Assembly (NCBI GenBank): GCA_038501625.1
Contig: JAZAYU010000010.1
Location: 1,860,001 to 1,924,000, forward strand
Direction: 5' to 3'
Length of the DNA stretch: 64,000 nt
DNA from: Corbicula japonica
Lineage: Eukaryota; Mollusca; Bivalvia; Venerida; Cyrenidae
A model generated the notes under the pieces. It ran no database searches and was not told where the DNA came from. It saw only the letters and a list, made by a program, of their open reading frames with translations. Positions within the stretch are counted from its first letter, which is position 1; the number at the start of each line of letters is the position of its first letter. The translations under genes and the position numbers were made by a program. Of this stretch, positions 35,998 through 47,228 are shown piece by piece.

Positions 35998-38097
35998 ATG
36001 TTCCGGCCACCAGACCATAATTACAGTTTGTCAATGAGGTTGTCTGAAGTTCTGCAAGATATAGGAGTGACGGAGAACATGGTGAAGAAGACAAGGAGGA
36101 TAAGGATAATTAACGAGGCTATAGCTCAAACATCTGATTTGTTGCTGGACAAAAACTATAGATCTTATTTCTTTGGCAGTCAGATAGAAGCATCAACTAC
36201 TGAAGGCCTGAAATCTGACGTTGATTGTCTAATGGGCCTCCATGATTTCCATGTGATACAGGACTGGTCTCAGTGGCAGCCTGACAGGAAGCTGCAGTTT
36301 CTGATGGTACAGGATGAGACAACATCACCAGGCTACTGCCTGCTACAGCTGCTGAGATATGATGCTCCTCTTCCTGTCGAGCATATCCAGATGGATCTGG
36401 ATCAGTTTAGCACAGACAGCAAAGGCCGAGTGCTTCTGAGACATAATAGTGTAAGATTTATAGAAGGACTTTCTCAACATGGTCCTGCTCTAATAGACAG
36501 TGGACCAGATAGCGGTGATCTTGACATTGTAATTGCTTTACACTGTCCATTCTGGCCAAGAGAAGCTGAACTGTATTTACATCAGCAAAATGTGAGTGGC
36601 TGGCCAACTGAAGATATGAAGAGGTATTCAGCACAGCAGGGCTGTTTTGTCGTCCCAGTTGGCAGCAAAACGGGCATTTATCAGGATCTGGAGTGGAGAA
36701 TATCTACCTCCTTTGCTGAAAGGTGCCTGATGTATAACATCAACATCATACAGATAAGATGCTATATTCTGATGAAGATGATTATTAAAACATTTCTTCA
36801 GCCTAAATGTGGAGATGTTGTCTCCAGTTTCATGTGCAAGAACATTTTGTTCTATTGTATAACAGGTGCAGCAGACAGTAGAACATGGAATGACGGTAGA
36901 TTACTGACATGGTTAAATCAGTGTTTGCAAACTTTATTTCACTGTATATTGACTGGAAACTGTCCTCATTTTGTGATACCTAGGAATAACCTTCTTGCTG
37001 GTAAATTATCTGCAGAAGTGAAATCTCAGCTTGCAGATGTTATGTGCACCCTGACTGCTAACATAGAGCATTCACTGCTGGGTATACAGATAGATGATCT
37101 TGGTAAACGTCTTCATGTCAAGTCAGGCATTTTATTACTGGAATTTGACTTTCCGGACACTCCTGTCTTTGCGACTGGTCACAACATCCTTTACACAACG
37201 CAGCTTTTGATGGGAGCATCTTATTGTATTTGGAAAAACACACTTCAAAATGTGGATACAAATGTTCAAAGTTATTCAAACATTGTGTCTAAGTTGTGTC
37301 AGTTACATTTAGTGGGCAGCCATTATGAGAAAGTTGCTACCAGTCTTCTAGCACCATTTCTCTGTACCACCATTGGATCCATGACAGCATCAGTAGATAT
37401 CCAACACAACCGGGCAATATCTCCAGAAGCATTCATGTGGTTCTCTCTGGGCTTGAACTCAGACGTTTCCTCAAGCAGACTGAAGCTGGCATCAGCATTG
37501 TACTGCAGTGGTGATATAGAGAGATGTGACGTGATCCTGAGTGCTGTGAAAGCACAACTGTCACAAACAACCTTTCTGACCACATGTAACTGTTACCATC
37601 ATAGAAGTTGGTTTTCAAAAGACTTTGCAAAACTCTGCTATAAGAACAATGAAAATGTAATAAAACTCAACATTGCTTTCTGCGTCCACTTTTTGCCTTT
37701 TGAGGTCAGCTGTATTTCGGATGAAATTATGTATGAAATGCAAAGATCTACAGAAGAGGACCGTCCATTCAGAGGAAGATGTGACAGCTACTGGATGAAC
37801 TGGGCTGTGGTAGACTCTCTACCCTATCTCTTCTTTTTGCAATATAAGGTATACAGCCAACTCCGAAGACAGGAAGAGAAACACGGAGCTCTCTACAACC
37901 TGGCAACAATAATCGACACTGATTATAACCTTGGTCACCGAGAGACCGCACTAAATCTACTGGGACAATGTATGGAAAAGGAGGAAAGACACCAAAAAGC
38001 CTTAAATTACTATGTGTTGTCACTGAAAATTAGAGGACGAAACAATGCAGCTAAATGGCATGTGTGTAGGCTGCTAGCTCGGTTTTTTCGCAGGTAA
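35998..38097 (+). CDS. cGAS-like receptor / Mab-21 domain protein, gene B
   Basis: An intact 699-codon frame. The N-terminal nucleotidyltransferase core has FFGS (G60-S61), SDVD (D74, D76) and a third acidic site in DLDIVIALHCPFWP (D176), so the metal-binding triad of active cGAS/Mab-21 enzymes looks preserved. The Mab-21 C-terminal lobe carries EWRISTSFAE (about 232-241) and a helical bundle. The last 100 residues are helical and TPR-like (ALYNLATI, ALNLLGQCM, ALNYYVLSL). Known cGLRs sense nucleic acid or other ligands and make cyclic dinucleotides; activity here is inferred. An acceptor precedes the ATG by one base, and a donor CAG|GTAACT at 38093 suggests splicing to a short last exon at 38313. 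No signal peptide was seen, so it is probably cytosolic. Confidence 0.85.
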   Translation: MFRPPDHNYSLSMRLSEVLQDIGVTENMVKKTRRIRIINEAIAQTSDLLLDKNYRSYFFGSQIEASTTEGLKSDVDCLMGLHDFHVIQDWSQWQPDRKLQFLMVQDETTSPGYCLLQLLRYDAPLPVEHIQMDLDQFSTDSKGRVLLRHNSVRFIEGLSQHGPALIDSGPDSGDLDIVIALHCPFWPREAELYLHQQNVSGWPTEDMKRYSAQQGCFVVPVGSKTGIYQDLEWRISTSFAERCLMYNINIIQIRCYILMKMIIKTFLQPKCGDVVSSFMCKNILFYCITGAADSRTWNDGRLLTWLNQCLQTLFHCILTGNCPHFVIPRNNLLAGKLSAEVKSQLADVMCTLTANIEHSLLGIQIDDLGKRLHVKSGILLLEFDFPDTPVFATGHNILYTTQLLMGASYCIWKNTLQNVDTNVQSYSNIVSKLCQLHLVGSHYEKVATSLLAPFLCTTIGSMTASVDIQHNRAISPEAFMWFSLGLNSDVSSSRLKLASALYCSGDIERCDVILSAVKAQLSQTTFLTTCNCYHHRSWFSKDFAKLCYKNNENVIKLNIAFCVHFLPFEVSCISDEIMYEMQRSTEEDRPFRGRCDSYWMNWAVVDSLPYLFFLQYKVYSQLRRQEEKHGALYNLATIIDTDYNLGHRETALNLLGQCMEKEERHQKALNYYVLSLKIRGRNNAAKWHVCRLLARFFRR

Positions 38098-38312
38098 CTA
38101 ACATGACTTAAAATTGAAAAAAATGAAAAAAAAATTTTGATGATGACATTTATTATGAGTTATGAATCTTCAGTATTTTAATGATTATCTAAATATAAAT
38201 CTGCATCTACACAGTTTGCTAGAAAGTTATTTGAAGTTCATACCTTATTCTAACTTATGGTTTTGCAGGACACTTTTCGTGTTCATGTTAAAAGGTTTAG
38301 TTTTTATTGCAG

Positions 38313-38640
38313 GAAGGCAAGGATGCAGCCTCATGGAAATATAGAGCCGATCCGGTCATAGCCCAAGACTCCATAAAAGACCATTGTAACAAGAAACAAC
38401 AATAATAGCAGTCACCCAGCACAAGACACCTATTACAAAACTGATATTGGAGACTGGAGGCCAAACATAGAGCTAAGCAATATGATTGGCTGATATTGAC
38501 CACAGTTTCAGAACTTACCAATGGGAATATTCAGATCTCAGAATCTGTCACGACCAGGAACCAATGCAAGAACACTAGCACTAGAGTTAAACTTGCCATT
38601 CAAAGCCATTCCAGGATTTCCTCCTCTCTTGTTTGTAAAA
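38313..38640 (+). other. Putative last exon / 3' UTR of cGLR gene B
   Basis: It follows a 219-bp intron (38094-38312) ending TTTTTATTGCAG. It aligns with 1-300 and 47542-47900. If the donor is used as read, the protein gains about 16 codons and stops near TCATAG at 38358. In another frame it is open for about 29 codons. The true frame cannot be settled from the sequence. Confidence 0.5.
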
Positions 38641-38849
38641 AAACGGTTTTATAATTTGAAAACACCCAAAAGATGAAAGCATATGACTGCAGATATAGCA
38701 TCTGAATAACTTTAGCTAAAATATGAAAATATGGTAATGTTGCCAATTTTATTTTTTATTTATTATGTAAAAATCTTGATGCTAATTTGATTCCGGGACT
38801 TTGTTTTATTTTACGACATCATTTCATGTAATCAAGTGAACAGATCCTG

Positions 38850-39240
38850 TTGCTAAATTTATTCAGGTAATCAGATATTGTTGCCACCTTAGGGTAAACA
38901 TGTATTGTTGCCATCTTTGTTACGGTAAAAATATATTGTTGGCAACTTTATTTAGGTAAACATGTATTGTTGTCATCATTGTTTAGGTCAACAGATATTG
39001 CTGCCAACTTTATTAAGGTAAGCATGTATTGTTGTCATTATTGTTTAAGTAAACAGATCTGATATTGTTGCCAACTTTATTCAGGTAAACGTGTATTATG
39101 TCATCATTGTTTAGGTAAACAGATATTGTTGCCAACTGAATATAGGTAAACATTTTTCTTCCAACTTTATTCAAACAGATATTGTTCCCAACTTTTTTAT
39201 GTAAAAACAGATATTTTGCCAACTTTATTCAAGTAATTGA
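38850..39240 (+). repeat. Minisatellite, about 32-bp unit, downstream of copy B
   Basis: The same TTGTTGCCAACTTTATT family as at 500-1760, but only about a dozen units. It sits at the paralogous position 3' of the gene. Confidence 0.8.
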
Positions 39241-40524
39241 TGTTTTGCTTACTTTTTTTTTTCAGAGATAGAGATAATTATGGTAATTTTTTTTTTCATA
39301 TTGTTTTAAACGATGACACCTTTTCATTAAGCAAGTTTTTAATTCTTGTATTCCTGGTATACTGTAAATTAAAACCAGAAAATTTTATTTAAATAAAATA
39401 TAAGTTTTTGCAAGAGCAAAAAACCTGAATGGTTATACTGCACCAAAATTGGAAACTTCATAATATGGATATTTTTTATTGAATTGATATCAATCCATAC
39501 CAACATTCTGACATCAACCCATATCACCGTTTACCATACTACTGTTATAAGCACATTTTAGTCTAATGTTGAAACTAGAGTTGTGTTAGATTTTAAATAA
39601 TAAACAATAATTATTATGTCCGGCAAAATGGTGAAACAGCATTTTAGAGCTTTTTCTGTTTCGTTTTATCTGGCTGAATTTAAAGTTCGAAATAATCCTT
39701 AGTATAATATCATTTTCTTTCTGATCGGTTAATTTTTTGATTGTATAATGATGTCCTGTGAAAAAAAACCAGCTTTTCCTGCATTGTTGCACGAGAGACT
39801 GGAATTCATATTGGCAGAGAATGTTAGTGTATATAATCAAGTGAAAAAAGAAGAATCAAGTAGAGTTAATGTCCGACTTAATATAACAATGTGAAGTGGA
39901 AAAAGGAATCCAAAGTTGCGATCAAGTGCAGTTAACTTATGACAAGCAGTTTGTACAATTAATCTGATATCTATAGTTGCTGACCAATAACGATAATAAT
40001 TAGTTAACTTTCATATTGGCCCAGCAATTCTCATATTTGTCAAGCAATTTCCGTAATGACCTAGTTTAGTCTTCATATAAGTTTGATGGTTTTAGTCTGT
40101 TAAATAATAAGACTGTCATTAATCAAGTGAATTCACATTGGTCATGTTATTGGGGCTTCGGCTTCGGCTAATATGAATACCCTCGGCCCAATAACAAGGG
40201 CAATATAAAGTCACTCGGTTAATAATATTATAATATCGGTATAAAACTATAGTTATTGACGAAACATAGTTAACACGACTGAGAACCATGTTCTTCAATT
40301 CACAAATATCTATAGTTATTGGCCAGTAGCCCTAGTTATTGTCAATAACTATGGATTTTAGACCGATATCTACAGTTATTGGTCGATAACTTTAGTTTTC
40401 AGATTAATTGTACAAAGTGCTTGTCATATTAAATATTCTTCCCAAGTTCAATTTTGAGTTAAACTGAAGCATACATACCGACATGCATCAAATGTACTGA
40501 GGTTATGTAAAAACTATTGTAGTA

Positions 40525-41596
40525 CGAGGGCTGTTCGATAAATTCGTGGAATTGTATTGTAAAAATGTTAAAAATTGACCGATTGAAAAGATTTTTTTAC
40601 AAGATATGAAACAACACTTTTGCATCAGATTCTGTAATTTTCAATAAAATACATCAATACATAAACTTTTTACATACATTTAACTAACACCATCGAACAT
40701 ACATTGCCGGGCTCCAAATGTGAATCAACGTCAACGTCATTAAAAAGTCAAGTGAGCGTCGCACTTTCTCAACGTAATCGCCGCTAATGCTTACACATTT
40801 TTGATGGCACCTGCGAACAGAAATTGAGATGTGGAAACCGGTGTTTGCAAATAGTAATTATATTAATTTTTACAATACACCTTTAAATTTAATTTGTTAA
40901 AAAAAATTAAACAAAATTGCGTTTTTTAAGTTTATAAGTTTTATAGCGCATTTAACCGTAATGCGCCAATCGTAATTAAACATATCACGAACAGCGTCCA
41001 ATATCGACGTCATTACCGTTGTTGGTTGTTCTTGGCGTGAATCGTCTAAAGTGAAGTTCTTCTTTTCGAAAACCGTTCATGCCTCTTGTGTACAAATGAT
41101 TTGCTGCAAGAATCTGTAGTAGATGACTCCTCAATCATATCTATAGTATCCTTTGTCGAGTTTCTAAGCCCAACATGAAACTTTACAACTGCCCGTAATT
41201 CTTCGTCTTTTGAAGACGTCATAACGACGAAATTATGCTTGGTACCAGAGAGAAAATGTTTCCGTAACGATAACTGTAATGACAACGACTTTTCACGAAA
41301 ATGACATCATGGCGTTACTTAAACGTCTGCTAAGTTCTCGACATTTTTTGTATTCATAAATTGATGTTTTGCATCAATAATTAAAGAATATTTATGATGA
41401 AAAATGGAGCCCGGCAACAAGTAAGACATGGGTTACTATGGTGACCAGTATTTTGGGCGCTTATTAAGAACGTTCTTTGATATTTACACAATGTATACGT
41501 GTTACGTTAATACAAAACAACAGTAAAAATAGGAAGAAAATAATTGAAAATAAAAGAGTTACAGCAAAATTCCTCGAATTTATCGAACAACCCTCG
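40525..41596 (-). mobile_element. Internally deleted mariner-like element in the 3' flank of copy B
   Basis: 29-bp inverted ends match at 27 positions; both begin CGAGGG, then (C/T)TGTTCGATAAATTCG. TA flanks both sides (40523-40524, 41597-41598). Copy A shows the empty site near 2590. Inside, the minus strand keeps an N-terminal helix-turn-helix remnant and a C-terminal remnant, but the catalytic middle is gone. Confidence 0.88.
41046..41285 (-). pseudogene. Mariner transposase N-terminal remnant
   Basis: The frame contains EELRAVVKFHVGLRNS, aligning with the start of the intact mariner transposase at 55600 (EIRAIIKFCQQLGD), and continues to a WHKHF-like RHERFSKR segment before a stop. A separate C-terminal remnant on the same strand (about 40684-40810) reads CVSISGDYVEK after an acceptor-like TTCGCAG. 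This suggests that this family's transposase gene also had an intron. Confidence 0.65.
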
Positions 41597-41774
41597 TATA
41601 ATAAGTTTAAAAATGTTATGTTTGTTAGAAAAATCTGTTCTCATCTATTTATAATTGTTGTTGTAGATGTTTTTAATGCATGCGAGTAACTGCTAAATGC
41701 AAAACTACACATCTTATTGAATGAACTTTTTCACCAATTTGTTGTCTTGTTCTATCTAGAATCTTTTAAGCTTC

Positions 41775-43280
41775 TGTGTACAGCTTAAATTATTAAAATG
41801 AATGAAATAATGGTTGAGGTAAACAAGAAGTAAAACGCTTAAAATGTAATAGTGAAAGAAAAAACAGAAACAAAAACATTATGACTTTCACTGAACATTT
41901 GAACCAAAACTAATTTCTTTTTGTACAGCTGGCAATGGAGAAAAATGAAAATCTCGAGTCATTCTTAAATCAAACAACACTTACAAAACAGCAGATATGT
42001 TCAGTTTTTTAAAAGTAATTTATCAAATTCTCAATTAAAATAAAGAGACAGCAACTATACATTTAACACACAACAATATTCGGATTTTTCCGTGTTTCTG
42101 TTTCATTATTGTTCATATTTCAATCCGATTCTGGAAAAAGGAAACAAAACTGGAAAACTCTCTTTCCTTGCTGCTGTTACTGGATTAACTTCCTTAAGTT
42201 CAATGACGGAGATTTCACTTTTAAAATAGAAGGGCTGAATCCAGGTAAGGCACAATGCTCGTCATGAGGGTCGTATACGGTAGATTAGTATTTAGCTTAA
42301 ATATGAGTTGCCCTCTCTAATCATCGCCTTTTCCTCTCCTTACCCTATCAGATGATACCCCAAACCCCTCTACCTATATTTACAAGTCCTCACCCTATCA
42401 GATCATACACAAAACCCCCTTCCCTATATTTACAAGTGAATAGACAAAAGTTTTTTTTACTGATAAATAATATGAATAATTCAATGACAACTAATAAACA
42501 ATGAAACTTGCATTGGAAACCCCATATACTCTTTTTTGGTTAATGCGGTTTAGTAGGGTCTGTATTTTTTTTATACAGACCCTACTACAGTGGTACCTTA
42601 TGAATTAAATTAGTATGTTTTAAATTTATGCTTTCTCTTTTTGTCAAAGAGAGGAGCCATGCTCTACCTGATTTTCTTGGGGAAGTTTTATCATTATTGT
42701 AAATATCTCTTGATATAACTTCAATCTGGTAAACACAGGGGCTTATTAAATCAAAGCACTGAAAGTACTGATGGGTGGCGTTTTAGAGTGATTGACATAA
42801 TGTCACATCAATGTGACATCATCTATAGATTTTGTGAGTTTCCTATTGGAGGAGTGTGAAGGAACTTTCGGATGGCAGAGCAAACGTTTGCGTGCCTGGC
42901 TTCTGCTTGATCAAGTTTTTATCTACCACGGACATTCGAGAGGATGCTAATATCCAAGACTGATATCATATTGTGCCAGAAAAAAATAAATAATACGTCT
43001 ACATTTGATTTGAAACTTTTAATTAATAAGAAAGAAATGAAACACGTGGGGAAATCAAAAATACTTTAACTATGAAATAGTTGCTATTTGCACTATAATT
43101 TGAAACAATATTTATTCACCAGAAAGAAATAAAAGATATGCGCAAATAAAAGTAATATAACTATATATGGTCATTTATTATAAGCATTTAAAGATGTACA
43201 GTAAGCACTTTTATTACATTAAATTACTTTAAAATTGTCTTCATTTTTGTTTATAATCTGTTATAAGTAAACTTCTGTAA
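41775..43280 (+). other. 5' region of cGLR copy C
   Basis: From 41937 on it aligns with the copy B 5' region (32463-32755, then 35405-35850). It contains the mutated donor (GCAG|ATATGT, about 41994), a locally duplicated CTCACCCTATCAGATCATAC block (42345 and 42387; single in copy B) and an inserted perfect hairpin at 42551. From about 42745 it departs from copy B. Confidence 0.6.
42551..42587. other. Perfect 15-bp hairpin with T7 loop upstream of gene C
   Basis: TAGTAGGGTCTGTAT, seven T, then its exact reverse complement. The hairpin and its immediate flank are absent from the aligned position in copy B (near 35690), so it is a copy-specific insertion. Confidence 0.85.
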
Positions 43281-43593
43281 GGCAATAGAAAATTAATTCC
43301 TAGATTCTCATCCGAATTTTGGGAATAAATGGGGCGGATGGGCAGGTTTTATCTTTTATTAATTATTCTTGCTGTTTCTTATGACACTTGTGTGGTGAAA
43401 AGATAAATAATCATCAAGCCGACTATGAATTGCCAATTCGCACTTAAATGTTACATACTGCGTTTTCGTACTCTACTGATTTGTACTCGTAAATGTAAAT
43501 TTTGATGCACACATTTTTTCAGAATAAAAAACGTTGGGGCTGAGTGATTTTCGAGAGGCGGGCGGGGAATCTAGGAATTAATTTTCTATTGCC
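43281..43593. mobile_element. PIF/Harbinger-type MITE
   Basis: A 313-bp element with perfect 27-bp inverted ends, starting GGCAATAGAAAATTAATTCC. A TAA triplet flanks both sides (43278-43280, 43594-43596), matching the 3-bp TWA target preference of PIF/Harbinger. No coding sequence. Confidence 0.85.
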
Positions 43594-44190
43594 TAATCAC
43601 CTGTTTATAAAAGTGACAAGATTATCAATTATCCTAACACTTTCATGCTCACAACTCTTTACAGTTAGCAGGTCATCAAAGAACAATATACCAATTATAA
43701 TCTCAGTTAAGCCATCATAACTGCCAAGATAATCTATTCTTAATTGGCTGATTTACGACCGTCTTCTTTATACTCAACAGATACCTATCCAACTATTCGA
43801 CATCTGAGACACAACAGATGCTCATTAAATATTGTAAGGAGTGATCTTGTTCAGTAGATGCTTAATAATATCAGAGAAACACTTGAAATAGGTGAGGAAG
43901 TTTCATAATTTGACATGTTTACTCTGGACAGATTAACAATCCAGCAGCGCCGTCTACCGTCTCATAACCTCTGTGACCTACATATACTGTATAAGTTATT
44001 CAAGGGCGTAATTCTCTGGAGGTAAAATGATCGAATTTCACCTTTGGTACCGCGTTGGACTATATAAGTAGATAGAGAGCGAGGTACCATTTTGATCATG
44101 TGACCAAAATTCACATGTAAAATCACTGGGGGGCAAACGCCCCCCAAAAAAGGTCTTATAGGCCGTATGAAGATATCGGTCTAATTTAAT

Positions 44191-45013
44191 TTAGGAAAAC
44201 CTTTTGCAAGTTTTATCGCCGATATCCAGATCTAATTCATAAATACAGCTGCAGTTTAAAATCACTATTGCAACAAGGAATTTCACAGCCAGTTTTTATG
44301 GAGATTTAATTTATAAACTTACGAAGATAAAAGGCGATGTTAATTTCTCCCGGTTATTCGTAAAAACCATCTGTAAATTTAAAAAGAAAGGTTACCAACA
44401 TGATATTTTACAGCGCTCTGCAGGCCTGGTGATTAACCTATCTACAGTTGATCATTATGCTTACCTCTTTGGTTGCACGACGGTGGCAGGGGTGTAAGAG
44501 TTTATGAAGGTTTATGGGGAAATCTTTTCTTAAAAGAACCTAGAAGCTCGATTGGTTTCTTTTATCGTGTCATCGTGTTCTTGTTGATTTTACTCCAGGT
44601 GCTCTGGTCTCGGTAAGATCATTGAGTACCCGCCCTTTGGCTTTGCAATGCTATTAAATTCTTATGTTTATATGTTTGTATGCGTTTGCATGCAACATTG
44701 TTGAGCTGATGGGTGGGTTGGAGTTATTTCACCAAGACAATTTGTACTTGTTATGTGATACGAGAACCTGTTGGGGCAAGTGTGAGGTTGGTGCACCCTG
44801 GAACCTGGTTTAAACCCCCAGTGGCAATTTGTTTTGACACTGACCGTTCCAAGGCGGTATCCCCAAAGGTTCTCTTCTTCGTTAATTGTTTGTGGCGTCC
44901 TAGTTTAATTGACTTACTTATATAAAACATGCGCTCTCTCTCTTCCTCTCTTCTTTTTCGCTGCATGGGGAGGCTGTGTTTTTTGAGTGTGGCGATTCCT
45001 GATATGCATATAT
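44191..45013 (+). repeat. Penelope C-terminus plus downstream module, copy 2, abutting cGLR gene C
   Basis: Aligns along its length with 29864-30610, including TTGCAAGTTTTATCGCCGAT, TACAGCGCTCTGCAGGCCTG and the GTGAGGTTGGTGCACCCT module, with about 75 extra bases near 44625-44700. It is inserted in the region directly upstream of gene C. Copy B has an uninterrupted TCTAATTTAGTTTG at the matching place (35875). Confidence 0.85.
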
Positions 45014-45131
45014 TGCTTTTTTTGAATATGAAATAATTAAATTCAAATGTATATTTATAAACTATGGTCATCTTTTAGAAACTCTGGAAGAATTTGGTAT
45101 TTTATATATCAACAACATAATATTCTTCAGA

Positions 45132-47228
45132 ATGTTCCGGCCACCAGACCATAATCACAACCTGTCCATGAGGCTGTCTGAAGTTCTTCACGATATAGGA
45201 GTGACGGAAAACATGGTGAAGAAGACAAGATGGACGTGGTTGATAAACGAGGCTATAGTTAATACATGTGATTTGTTTCTGGGCAGGGAATGTATATCTC
45301 ATTTCTTTGGCAGTCAGTCAGAAGCATCAAGTACTGAAGGCCTTTATTCTGATGTAGATAATTTAATGTGGCTCTATGAATTCCATGTTATACAAGACTG
45401 CTCTCAGTGGCAGCATCACAGAAAGCGTCAATATCTGATGGTACAGGATGAGACAACATCACCAGGCTACTGCCTGCTACTGCTGCTGAGAGCTGATGCT
45501 CCTCTTCCTGCTGAGAATATCCAGGATGATAAGCATAGCACATACAGCATGGGCAGAGTGCTTCTGAGACATTGTTTTGTAGGATTTGTGGAAGGAATGT
45601 CTCAACATGGTCCTGCTCAAACAGATAGTGGACCAGATCAAAGTGATATTGACTTTGTAGTTGCTTTACACTGTCCATTTTGGCCAAAAGAAGCAGAAAT
45701 ATGGTTACATCAGCAAAATGAAAGTGGCTGGCCAACTGATGATATGAAGAGGTATTCAGCACAGCAAGGCTGTTTTGTCGTCCCAGTTGGCAGCAGAACA
45801 GGCATTTACCAGGATCTGGAGTGGAGAATATCCACCTCCTTCGCTGAGAGATGCCTCATGTACAACATCAACATGACACAGTTAAGATGCTACATTCTGG
45901 TGAAGATGATTATTAAAACATTTCTTAAGCCTAAATGTGGAGAAATCATCTCCACTTTCATGTGCAAAAATATATTATTCTATTGTATAGCAGGTACAGC
46001 AACCAGTAGTACATGGAATGATGGTAGCTTACTGACACGGTTAAATCAGTGTTTGCAAACTTTATTTCATTGTATACTGACTGGAAACTGTCCTCATTTT
46101 GTGTTACCTGGAAATAATCTTCTTGCTGGTAAACTATCCGCAGAAGTGAAATTGCAACTAGCAGACGTCATGTGCACCTTGACTGCTAACATAGAGCAAT
46201 CACTTCTGGGTATACAGATAGATGATCTTGGTCAACGTCTTCAAGTCCTGTCGGGCAGTATACTGTCGGGAGTTGAATTAGATGATGACACTGCACTTGT
46301 TGCTTCTGCTGGTCGAAAAATCATAGAAACAGCTCAACATTTGATGCACGATTATAATTATATTCAGAAAAAATTATTTCAAAACGTGGACTCGAACAAT
46401 CGAAATTCTTCACACAGTGTCTCTAAATTGTATCAGTTATATTTAGTGGGCTTCCATTTTGAGAAAGTTGTTATCAGTCTTCTCTCACCATTTCTCTGTA
46501 CCACCATTGGATCCATGACAGCATCAGTAGATATCCAACATAACAGGGCAATCTCTCCCGAAGCTTTCAGGTGGTTCTCTCTGGGCATGAACATAGGTGT
46601 GTCCTCCAGCAGACTGAAGCTTGCATCAGCAATTTATAGCACTGGTGATCTAGAGAGATGTGAAGTAATCCTGACTGCTGCGAGAGCACACATTTCACAA
46701 AAAACTATTCTAAAAATATGTTTTTGCTACATACATCGAAGTGTGTTTTCAAATGACTTTGCAAAACTCTGCTATGAAAACAATGAGGATGTGATAAAAC
46801 ACAATATTGCTTCCTGCGTCCAGTATTTGCCTAGTGAGTTCAACTGTATTCCTGGTGAACTTAAGTATGAAATGTTCCGATCTACAGAAGAGGACCGTCC
46901 ATATAGAGGAAGATTAGACTACTGGATGGACTGGGCTGTGGTAGACTCTCTACCATATCTCTTCTTCTTGCAGTACAAGGTGTACAGCCAACTCCAAAAA
47001 CCGGCAGAGCAACACAGAGCTCTCTACAACCTGGCTACAATAATCCACACTGAGGAAAACCTTGGTCATCGAGAGACGGCACTAAATCTACTGGGACAAT
47101 GTATGGAACAGGAGGGCAGACATCAAGATGCCTTAAATTACTATGTGATGTCTCTGAGTATTAGGGAACGAAACAATGCAGCAAAATGGCATGTGTGTAT
47201 TCTGCTAGCTCGTTTATTTCACAGGTAA
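45132..47228 (+). CDS. cGAS-like receptor / Mab-21 domain protein, gene C
   Basis: An intact 698-codon paralogue of gene B, colinear along its whole length. It keeps FFGS (G60-S61), SDVD (D74, D76), the third acidic site in SDIDFVVALHCPFWP (D174), EWRISTSFAE and the TPR-like tail. Differences cluster at residues 33-60, 125-140 and 375-415; the last of these is the most diverged block. Acceptor TTCTTCAG ends one base before the ATG. A donor CAG|GTAACC at 47224 and an acceptor TTTTTTAAG at 47541 define a 317-bp last intron. The upstream region differs from gene B (lost donor, Penelope fragment), so its expression may differ. Enzymatic activity and ligand are unknown. Confidence 0.85.
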   Translation: MFRPPDHNHNLSMRLSEVLHDIGVTENMVKKTRWTWLINEAIVNTCDLFLGRECISHFFGSQSEASSTEGLYSDVDNLMWLYEFHVIQDCSQWQHHRKRQYLMVQDETTSPGYCLLLLLRADAPLPAENIQDDKHSTYSMGRVLLRHCFVGFVEGMSQHGPAQTDSGPDQSDIDFVVALHCPFWPKEAEIWLHQQNESGWPTDDMKRYSAQQGCFVVPVGSRTGIYQDLEWRISTSFAERCLMYNINMTQLRCYILVKMIIKTFLKPKCGEIISTFMCKNILFYCIAGTATSSTWNDGSLLTRLNQCLQTLFHCILTGNCPHFVLPGNNLLAGKLSAEVKLQLADVMCTLTANIEQSLLGIQIDDLGQRLQVLSGSILSGVELDDDTALVASAGRKIIETAQHLMHDYNYIQKKLFQNVDSNNRNSSHSVSKLYQLYLVGFHFEKVVISLLSPFLCTTIGSMTASVDIQHNRAISPEAFRWFSLGMNIGVSSSRLKLASAIYSTGDLERCEVILTAARAHISQKTILKICFCYIHRSVFSNDFAKLCYENNEDVIKHNIASCVQYLPSEFNCIPGELKYEMFRSTEEDRPYRGRLDYWMDWAVVDSLPYLFFLQYKVYSQLQKPAEQHRALYNLATIIHTEENLGHRETALNLLGQCMEQEGRHQDALNYYVMSLSIRERNNAAKWHVCILLARLFHR

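Noticed and set aside
44127..44145. GGGGGGC/GCCCCCC hairpin as a terminator
   Set aside because: A short GC hairpin in eukaryotic non-coding DNA; there is no reason to assign a terminator role.
44751..45071. 106-codon minus-strand frame, similar to one at 30519-30755
   Set aside because: The two frames resemble each other only because they lie on the duplicated Penelope-associated module; the Arg/Glu-rich part comes from a CT-rich simple repeat.
45388..45762. 124-codon minus-strand frame inside gene C
   Set aside because: Antisense shadow of the cGLR coding sequence; the same holds for minus frames at 37323-38023.
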